Made by a program: the position numbers and the translations under genes. Shown in pieces: positions 44,003 through 50,759 of a stretch of 50,759 nucleotides of DNA; position 1 is the first letter of the stretch, and the number at the start of each line of letters is the position of its first letter. The notes beneath the pieces are model-generated. The model was not told where the DNA came from. It did no database searches and saw nothing but the letters and a program-made list of their open reading frames with translations. This DNA comes from Candidatus Magasanikiibacteriota bacterium (GTDB lineage Bacteria; Patescibacteriota; Patescibacteriia; Magasanikbacterales; GWA2-37-8): contig JAHFHX010000008.1 in assembly GCA_023246655.1 (NCBI GenBank), forward strand, positions 1 through 50,759, read 5' to 3'.

Positions 44003-46291
44003 CTACTTCAAATTAATCTTATACAATTTGCCTTGATCTAAAATATATCCTGTATTATTAGGTTCATCGATTACCATCCCCGTGGGATGTTGCCATTCAG
44101 CGGCAGTAATTTGGCGGTTTAGTGTGCCATCTTTGTTCAAAATGATGAGGCGTTTATTTACCGAGTCAAGAATATAAAGATAGGTAATGTCATTGTATGT
44201 CCAAATTTTACCGGCATTCCCTAAAATTGGATCAAGACCCTGAACGGTGAAAGGTTGTACAACACCCGCAGTGAGTTTAATTATTTGACCATTATTTTTT
44301 AGAACAAAGATATCACCATCAATAGTAAAGTCACCAGCATCGTGGAGGTCAGCGGAAGCATCTTTTACCCATTCTTTGCCTACGCCAAAGCCAGTTTTAA
44401 TAGTGTCATGTTTATAAATTTGATCATTGCTGCTTGCTAAGCTGTAGAGACGGCGGTTATACATAATAAGACTTTCAACTTTCGCTCCTTCGTGTGGTAA
44501 AGCAATGTCCATGGCTTTTGAGGATAAATCTACTGGATCGACTTTCAAAAGCGTTGTTTGTTTCATGAGGAGAGCAAAATCATTTTCTTTTGGTACCGTC
44601 CCCGCTAAGAACCCCGGAGACGATGGGTTTATTTCTATGGTCCTTTGTTCGTGCGTGAGAAGGTCATAACTAAAAAGTGTTGCACTGGCACTGGAATAAG
44701 CAACTAGCTTACTGCCGATTTTTAAAAGGTCGGAGGGCAAACTGGAATTCCAGGTAGTAAGATTGATAGGTTGGACGACAACCATTTTTCTAATTTTACT
44801 TAGAAGATTCTGCAGCTCGTCCTCAAGTGCAACGCATGTTTCTTTTTCTAATTTAGTACGGCAGGGGAGGGCATGTAAATTGGTTTGCGCCTCAGTGAGT
44901 TCAGTCAGGGCGGTGGCTTCATTATGATAGACGAGGGCACTCTCTGCAGAATCTCGTTTTGTTTTAATTGTTTGAATAAGAGCATTATCGTGAGCCGTTG
45001 CTTGCCGTTTTTGTTCAGCAGCGTGTAGATACCAGATGCTACCTATAAAACCCAGGGCGCCAAAAACCGCAGCAATAAAAATAATCTTAGTGGTGAGAGG
45101 AAGATGGTGAAAGTTTTCGCGGTAGCTGCGTATGGTTCGTTTCCAACCATCCATAATAGAGCGACGTTTTCCTCGAAAGTTGGTACTGATCAGAAAAATA
45201 GCAACAATGAATTGGCCAATGTGTTGGAGGATAGCAATAAAGACCACAATTATCCACCAAAGGACGCGTTTTATGAGGGCAACCCCATGCTGGAGCAACG
45301 GAACAAGAGCGACGGTTAATTTTGAAGTAGCAGATTTTTTGGGGGCTACAGTGGTTGAGCGATGAGGATAGACGTGGGCAGCTTTAATATGAGCAGCAGG
45401 CGGAGGGGGAATTTCACGATTGGCTATAGGACTGGTAGCTTGCTCAGTTAAAAGTTCTCGGTTGGATGGAATTTTATTACGCAGACGACTCAAAAGGCTT
45501 GGTGCTAGTGTTGACGCGGTGCGTTCTTCGTTACTAAATAGGGTATTTAAAGATCTGCGGGAGCTACCTTTGGTAAAGGGGGAGGATTTTGATCGAGTTT
45601 CTTGTGCGGGGAGTGGTTGAGCAGCAAAGATGACGAGCCCTCCAAAGGATAGATCACTTTTAAGATCCTTGAGTACGCGTTCGATATGAGCAGCACTTTC
45701 TTCGGCGGGACGGCTAGTAATAATTTTTTGAAGGCGATCATGTGTAAAATAATTTCCAACATGTGGCGTAGCCACCAGCAAATAATCTTCACTACTGATG
45801 TTGCCCTCAATTAAGTGGGAAAATAATTGTGCCGATTCTTGGCTGTTATTCTCGTTGGTATTTTTTTCAAGAAGGTCCATTAGTCGGTACGTGCCGTGAC
45901 GAGTTTTATAGAAGAGGAATAGAAGCGGATGCCCGTAGCAGGAAAACATTACGCGTGGTTGGCGTAGAACTCCAACAGTACAATGAAGTGATATTTTGTC
46001 AGTTATGAATGCTCGACTTTCAGGATTTATTTGTTCTAAAACAATCTCGAGAGCGCTGCGATCAGCTTCTTCCGGCAGTTCATAATATTTATTTTCAATT
46101 TCATCGATAATTCCTTGTAACTTGTTAATGTGTCGAGCTTCTGCTTGGGAAATTTCACAGACAGCAAAAAAATATCCTTTGTTACGCTCTTCGGGCGTTG
46201 AAGGTTCGGTAATATGAAGGAGCACATGTGATACCTTTTGATTGCCACCTTCTACGAAAAATTCGTTAAGTTGTAGGATATTGTCGCTCAT
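44003..46291 (-). CDS. 762-aa membrane protein: degenerate PP2C-like N-terminal domain, TM, C-terminal beta-propeller-like domain
   Basis: SLHCTVGVLRQPRVMFSCYGHPLLFLFY and EDYLLVATPHVGNYFTHDRLQKII resemble PPM-family positions; TM IIFIAAVFGALGFIGSIWYL; repeated propeller blades near the C-terminus (NKRLIILNKDGTLNRQITAAEWQHPTGMVIDEPNNTGYILDQGKLYKI). Confidence 0.7.
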   Translation of the reverse strand: MSDNILQLNEFFVEGGNQKVSHVLLHITEPSTPEERNKGYFFAVCEISQAEARHINKLQGIIDEIENKYYELPEEADRSALEIVLEQINPESRAFITDKISLHCTVGVLRQPRVMFSCYGHPLLFLFYKTRHGTYRLMDLLEKNTNENNSQESAQLFSHLIEGNISSEDYLLVATPHVGNYFTHDRLQKIITSRPAEESAAHIERVLKDLKSDLSFGGLVIFAAQPLPAQETRSKSSPFTKGSSRRSLNTLFSNEERTASTLAPSLLSRLRNKIPSNRELLTEQATSPIANREIPPPPAAHIKAAHVYPHRSTTVAPKKSATSKLTVALVPLLQHGVALIKRVLWWIIVVFIAILQHIGQFIVAIFLISTNFRGKRRSIMDGWKRTIRSYRENFHHLPLTTKIIFIAAVFGALGFIGSIWYLHAAEQKRQATAHDNALIQTIKTKRDSAESALVYHNEATALTELTEAQTNLHALPCRTKLEKETCVALEDELQNLLSKIRKMVVVQPINLTTWNSSLPSDLLKIGSKLVAYSSASATLFSYDLLTHEQRTIEINPSSPGFLAGTVPKENDFALLMKQTTLLKVDPVDLSSKAMDIALPHEGAKVESLIMYNRRLYSLASSNDQIYKHDTIKTGFGVGKEWVKDASADLHDAGDFTIDGDIFVLKNNGQIIKLTAGVVQPFTVQGLDPILGNAGKIWTYNDITYLYILDSVNKRLIILNKDGTLNRQITAAEWQHPTGMVIDEPNNTGYILDQGKLYKINLK

Positions 46292-46372
46292 GCCACTTTG
46301 ACTTTTAAGTTTAAGAATATTATACTATATTCAAATTCCAAAGTCCATAAAGTTAACTAAAGCCCATCAAAT

Positions 46373-46423
46373 CCGTCAAGTCTATAAAGTCCAAAGTTAT
46401 GACTTGACGGACTTTATAGACTT
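46373..46423 (+). promoter_or_regulatory. Two mutually exclusive hairpins just upstream of the winged-helix regulator start
   Basis: CCGTCAAGTC (46373-46382)/GACTTGACGG (46401-46410) versus AAGTCTATAAAGTCC (46378-46392)/GGACTTTATAGACTT (46409-46423). Confidence 0.6.
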
Positions 46424-46429
46424 ATTTTT

Positions 46430-47092
46430 ATGAAGGAAGCTTCTTCACTCGCTGCGGCGAGTTCAGAAGTGAATTTCTTGCGAAAGAAAATTCATATGCT
46501 TGAACACCTTTTTGGTTCACGTACCAGAATTCAGCTGCTCACTATTTTTTTTCGTGACCCCGAACAAAAGTTTTATCTGCGCGAGCTCGCCCGGCTCACT
46601 GCAATACACCTCCATGCAGTGCGTCGAGAGATCGCTAATTTAGAGCGGATGGGACTCATTCATCAGATTGATAATCCTAATACCAAGCAGCGAGATACTG
46701 GAACGCAGCGATCAAAGTATTATCAGCTCACGCAAGATAGTTTGTTAGTTCCAGAACTCAAGGCCCTGCTTTTTAAGGCTCAGCTTTTTGAAGAACAAGA
46801 GTTGATTGCGCATATTAAAAAGCAGGCCGGGCCTATTACCTTATTCATTTTAACCGGTTTTTTCACTGGTGCAGCTGGCGCTCCGACTGATCTTTTATTG
46901 GTGGGTGATATTAAACCCATGGTAGTGGCTAGAATTATTCATCACTATGAGCAAAAAATCCAGCGGAGTATTCGCTATACAACCATGACAACAATAGAAT
47001 TTCAGGAACGCCACGAGATTGGTGATAAATTTTTATACAGCATTTTTGAAGCCAAACACCTTACGGTCGTTGATGAAATTACGGTAACGTAA
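46430..47092 (+). CDS. Winged-helix transcriptional regulator with degenerate nucleotidyltransferase-like C-terminal domain
   Basis: LFGSRTRIQLLTIFFRDPEQKFYLRELARLTAIHLHAVRREIANLERMGLIHQ wHTH; LTGFFTGAAGAPTDLLLVGDI resembles an NTase core lacking GS..D.D. Confidence 0.75.
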   Translation: MKEASSLAAASSEVNFLRKKIHMLEHLFGSRTRIQLLTIFFRDPEQKFYLRELARLTAIHLHAVRREIANLERMGLIHQIDNPNTKQRDTGTQRSKYYQLTQDSLLVPELKALLFKAQLFEEQELIAHIKKQAGPITLFILTGFFTGAAGAPTDLLLVGDIKPMVVARIIHHYEQKIQRSIRYTTMTTIEFQERHEIGDKFLYSIFEAKHLTVVDEITVT

Positions 47093-47118
47093 TTTTGGAA
47101 TAGTCCTTAGAAATTAGT

Positions 47119-47508
47119 ATGTTTTTGTGTATTGATACGACTTTGAACAACAAAATTGTTCTTTATTATTCCGAAGATACAGGCTGGCAGAAAATAGTAC
47201 GAGAACTCGCTCCGCCTCAGGCATTGCTTGGCATTGTTGAGGAAGTGCTGAGATCTCATGGTCAGGGGCAGGCAGCATTGCAAGGGCTAGCCGTGGTAGT
47301 TGGCCAAGGCTCTTTTACAGCCACTCGAGTGGCTGTAACAGTGGGAAACACCTTGGCTTTAGCTTGGGGGAAACCGATTGTTGCCCTGCTGGATTCGGCG
47401 ATGATTTACCAGGTGCCTGAACTTATTTCCCAACGTGCCTGCGGCCAATATATTTTACCGATTTATAGCGGAGAGCCTCGTATTGGCGCTCGCTTGAGAA
47501 CAGTTTGA
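47119..47508 (+). CDS. tsaB: TsaB-like tRNA threonylcarbamoyladenosine biosynthesis protein (short, 129 aa)
   Basis: FLCIDTTLNNKIVL; LAVVVGQGSFTATRVAVTVGNTLALAWGKPI. Confidence 0.8.
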   Translation: MFLCIDTTLNNKIVLYYSEDTGWQKIVRELAPPQALLGIVEEVLRSHGQGQAALQGLAVVVGQGSFTATRVAVTVGNTLALAWGKPIVALLDSAMIYQVPELISQRACGQYILPIYSGEPRIGARLRTV

Positions 47509-47540
47509 GCGAATTTTTTAGTTGAGCCAATTACTTCATT

Positions 47541-49043
47541 ATGCTTTCTGATTATCAACGTTATCGGTGGTACGAAATCCTTCCCGGTCTTAGTATTTGG
47601 TTGACGATTGCTATAGCTATTGTTTGCTCTTTCATTCGTCCCTTGTGGATGATTTATGTCGTTATTACTTTTGATATCTATTGGGTACTTCGGGTAATCT
47701 ATTTTTCTTTATATTTGGTTATTTCGTGGTGTCGTTTCCGGCGAGCAATGCACATTAATTGGTTTGAACGTCTTACCACGGAATTTCCAACTTGGACTAA
47801 AAGAGTTAATGTTATTTTTTTACCGCTTTATAATGAGGAACGCGAAGTGGTCGCCAGCACTCTTGAGGCCTTACGACGTTCTAGTTATCCAGCAGAGCGC
47901 TTAGTAGTAGTTATTTCAGGAGAAGAGCGCCGGCGCGCACATTGGAAAGACCTGCAACAATGGCTTCAGACAACGTATCGTGGAGTATTTGCTGATCTTA
48001 TTTTATATACGCACCCGGCTGATTTGCCTGACGAAATTCCTGGCAAGGGATCTAATATTCATTTTGCGGAGCAACGTTTTAAAAGCTATGCTGATGCCCA
48101 TGGTTGGCATTATGAGGATATTATTATCTCGGTGTTTGATGTTGATACCGTGGTACATCCAGAATATTTTGCACATTTAACATATATGTATTGTCGTCAT
48201 CCGCGGCCTGAGCGTAGTTCTTTTCAACCTGTTACACTCTATAATAACAATTTGTGGGAATCGCCAGCGGTGCTTAGAATTATGGCTTTTGGGACGAGTT
48301 TTTGGATGCTATTTAGCCTGGCGCGGCTTGATAATTTGGTGACCTTTTCGTCACATAGTATGAGTTTTAAGGCAGCTCTTGAAGCCGGGGGGCACACTAA
48401 GGATATTGTGAGTGAAGATTCACGGATTTTTTTTCAGTGCTGGCTCCACTATGGTGGTGACTATGAAGTAACGCCGCTCTACATTCCGGTATCTATGGAT
48501 ACTGTTCGTGATGAGCAAATGATATCTAGTCTTAAGAACTTATATTTTCAACAGCGTCGGTGGGCCTGGGGGACAGAGAATATACCGTATTTGCTTTGGG
48601 AATTTCGTAAACATCCTGAAATCGCTTGGTGGAAGAAATTGTCTGTGTTGTTCCATGAATGGGAAGGGAAGTGGAGTTGGGCGCTGGTTCCAATTATTAT
48701 CACCGTGTTTGGTCGTCTTCCGTTGTGGGTTGCTCGGGGAGCCTTGCGTCAAACCGCACTTTTTTTTAATACTCCTTATACGCTTGAAGCATTGGTACAG
48801 CTCGCCATGATTGGGCTTTTGGTTTCCCTTATTATGAGTATGCTCATTCTTCCTTCCCGGCCAGTTGGGTATCGTCCGCACCGGTATTTGTATATGATAG
48901 CACAGTGGGTTTTGTTGCCAGTTTCATTATTATTTTTTTCATCACTTCCTTGTCTCGACGCGGTAACTCATCTTATGATGGGTAATTATCTTGGCTTTAA
49001 CGTTTCCGCTAAAAAGCGTACTGCGGAACGATCAGCAACTTAG
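47541..49043 (+). CDS. Membrane glycosyltransferase family 2 protein
   Basis: VNVIFLPLYNEEREVVASTLEALRRSSYP; FDVDTVVHPEYF; SEDSRIFFQCWLHYGGDYEVTPLYIPVSMD; QQRRWAWG; multiple TMs. Confidence 0.88.
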   Translation: MLSDYQRYRWYEILPGLSIWLTIAIAIVCSFIRPLWMIYVVITFDIYWVLRVIYFSLYLVISWCRFRRAMHINWFERLTTEFPTWTKRVNVIFLPLYNEEREVVASTLEALRRSSYPAERLVVVISGEERRRAHWKDLQQWLQTTYRGVFADLILYTHPADLPDEIPGKGSNIHFAEQRFKSYADAHGWHYEDIIISVFDVDTVVHPEYFAHLTYMYCRHPRPERSSFQPVTLYNNNLWESPAVLRIMAFGTSFWMLFSLARLDNLVTFSSHSMSFKAALEAGGHTKDIVSEDSRIFFQCWLHYGGDYEVTPLYIPVSMDTVRDEQMISSLKNLYFQQRRWAWGTENIPYLLWEFRKHPEIAWWKKLSVLFHEWEGKWSWALVPIIITVFGRLPLWVARGALRQTALFFNTPYTLEALVQLAMIGLLVSLIMSMLILPSRPVGYRPHRYLYMIAQWVLLPVSLLFFSSLPCLDAVTHLMMGNYLGFNVSAKKRTAERSAT

Positions 49044-49051
49044 TAAGCACT

Positions 49052-50491
49052 ATGCGCGTTTATTCTAAAGGGACAGTCATTCTTCTTGCCCTCCTTCTGG
49101 CGGGTGGTGGAGCAATGTGGTATTTGCGTGCCAGTTATCGCCAAGGGATACTTCAGAGAACGGTGTTAAATCAGATTGTCGGCCAGGTCACACAGAACCC
49201 TTTGGAGCGTGATACGGTGTCGCTTCTTTTGGGTTTTGATCGACCGCGGACATACCTCATTCTTTTTTTAAATAATACTGAAATAAGACCAGGTGGAGGT
49301 TTTATTGGAGCCTATGCCGTTGTTACCCTTGATAAGGGAATACCACACATTCGCAAACTTGAAGGTACGGAAATTATTGATGGTGCAGCGTCGCCCGAGG
49401 CGTTACCGGCACCGCCCGCACCACTTAGCAACTATTTGAAGGTTGAACGATGGTATTTTCGAGATAGTAATTGGTCGCCTGACTTTGCTCGTTCAAGCGC
49501 TTATGCCCTTGAGTTATATCGGAAGCAACATGGTTTCGCCGCTGACCAGATTGATGGGGTGATTGGTTTTACACCGACTGTTATTGAAAAAATTTTAAAG
49601 CTGATGGGACCGGTGAGCGTAGCCGGGCAGACATTCGCGAGCAATACCATTACTGAGCGCTTGGAGTATGAGGTAGAATACGGTTATGCGCAGCGCGGTA
49701 TTACATTTGATGATCGAAAAAAATTCCTCGCTGATCTTGGTGGCGTTATACTGCAACAGCTTAAGAGTACAGTTTGGCGGCAGTGGGGAGACTATTTTGC
49801 TTTGGCGACCGCTTTGTTTAAGGAAAAACAACTTCTCCTGTATGCGGTGGACCCTTCTGTTCAACAAATACTGACTGCCCGGGGATGGACGGGAGAAATG
49901 AAGCCAAGTGTAGGTGATTATCTTTTGTGGGTTGATGCTAACCTGGGAGCACTTAAGACCGATGCTGCGATTAAACGGAGTCTTACTTATCAATTGACCC
50001 CCACCAGTTCAGGTTTTATCGCTCAGGCCCGAATGGTTTTTAAGCACCAGGGCCATTTTGATTGGCGGACATCACGGTATCGTGATTATGTTCGGGTGTA
50101 TGTTCCCAAGGACAGCACCTTCCTTACCGTTAAGGGTTCCATGAAGATTGATAAAAGCCGCGAGCCAGGCATGGTGAATGAAGGAGTTGAAGAGGGCCGC
50201 AGATGGTTTGGAACTTTTATTTCAATTGAACCTGGTAAGAGCGCTGAACTAGTCTTTGAATATTTTGTCGATCCAGCAGTTGTTACTGCTATTCGCGCCG
50301 GGTCGTATCATTTACTCGTGCAAAAACAAATTGGCTCCTTGGCTACCCCATTGACGCTTGGTCTTAAGTTTGATACAAAGGTAGTGGCCGCTGCACCAGG
50401 GGAAGCATCAGAGAGGCATGGTGATGGTCGGTATGATTTACAAACTGACTTGCGGGAAGATAGACAGTTTAGTGTAACGTTACAAAAGTAG
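49052..50491 (+). CDS. DUF4012 domain-containing membrane-anchored protein
   Basis: TYLILFLNNTEIRPGGGFIGAYAVVTLDKG; YFRDSNWSPDFARSSAYALELYRKQHG; DGVIGFTPTVIEKILKLMGPV. Confidence 0.88.
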   Translation: MRVYSKGTVILLALLLAGGGAMWYLRASYRQGILQRTVLNQIVGQVTQNPLERDTVSLLLGFDRPRTYLILFLNNTEIRPGGGFIGAYAVVTLDKGIPHIRKLEGTEIIDGAASPEALPAPPAPLSNYLKVERWYFRDSNWSPDFARSSAYALELYRKQHGFAADQIDGVIGFTPTVIEKILKLMGPVSVAGQTFASNTITERLEYEVEYGYAQRGITFDDRKKFLADLGGVILQQLKSTVWRQWGDYFALATALFKEKQLLLYAVDPSVQQILTARGWTGEMKPSVGDYLLWVDANLGALKTDAAIKRSLTYQLTPTSSGFIAQARMVFKHQGHFDWRTSRYRDYVRVYVPKDSTFLTVKGSMKIDKSREPGMVNEGVEEGRRWFGTFISIEPGKSAELVFEYFVDPAVVTAIRAGSYHLLVQKQIGSLATPLTLGLKFDTKVVAAAPGEASERHGDGRYDLQTDLREDRQFSVTLQK

Positions 50492-50511
50492 AGTAAGTCA
50501 AGAAAATTCAT

Positions 50512-50759
50512 ATGTTTATAAAAAAAATTGGGATTGATCTGGGCACGACCAATGTATTAGTGTATATTCCTAAAAAAGGCATTGTTGTTAATGAACCGAG
50601 TGTGGTAGCAATTTCTAAAGCGGATGGCAAGGTGCTAGCGGTTGGCCTTGAAGCTAAAGATATGATTGGCCGCACCCATGATACTATTATTGCGGATCGA
50701 CCACTCAAGGATGGCGTGATTGCAAATTATCATACCACCGCCGCTATCATTCGATATTT
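50512..50759 (+). CDS. mreB: Rod shape-determining protein MreB (5' portion; truncated by window end)
   Basis: Translation MFIKKIGIDLGTTNVLVYIPKKGIVVNEPSVVAISKADGKVLAVGLEAKDMIGRTHDTIIADRPLKDGVIANYHTTAAIIRY. Confidence 0.95.
   Translation, partial: MFIKKIGIDLGTTNVLVYIPKKGIVVNEPSVVAISKADGKVLAVGLEAKDMIGRTHDTIIADRPLKDGVIANYHTTAAIIRY

Noticed and set aside
1-50759. Alternative genetic code (UGA=Gly) as in some CPR lineages
   Set aside because: Several conserved genes terminate at TGA at the expected C-terminus (for example both gpmI copies and the ThiF-like gene) and no in-frame TGA is needed for conserved motifs

Overview
AT-rich, gene-dense bacterial chromosomal segment. The gene complement is typical of a Candidate Phyla Radiation / Patescibacteria genome: archaeal-type pyrH, long-form ndk, DUF4012, bactofilin, orphan histidine kinases and very short intergenic gaps. 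The lineage call is inference. TGA acts as a stop, so the code appears standard and not code 25. The core content is: a lower-glycolysis block (pgk, eno, two adjacent gpmI); aminoacyl-tRNA synthetases valS, tyrS and argS; rplJ-rplL behind an L10-type leader; rpmB (absent from the ORF track); ndk, xseA/xseB, pyrH, tRNA-Leu(GAG); and an envelope block (DacA-like, lepB, GT2, DUF4012, start of mreB). The accessory content is: (a) a secreted/membrane cassette at 11.5-15.3 kb with two tandem Cys-rich paralogs; (b) a 1280-aa Zn-PLC-like + Thr/Ser linker + lamin-tail + beta-helix surface protein behind an ECF-type sigma factor; (c) a GNAT-like(?)/ThiF-E1-like/nitroreductase cluster at 28.5-32.1 kb, which I consider the best candidate for an undescribed small-molecule system; (d) a 762-aa degenerate PP2C-like + TM + beta-propeller protein; (e) several degenerate pseudoenzymes; and (f) families of intergenic palindromic repeats that often abut start codons. 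All calls come from reading the sequence and motifs; no searches were run.
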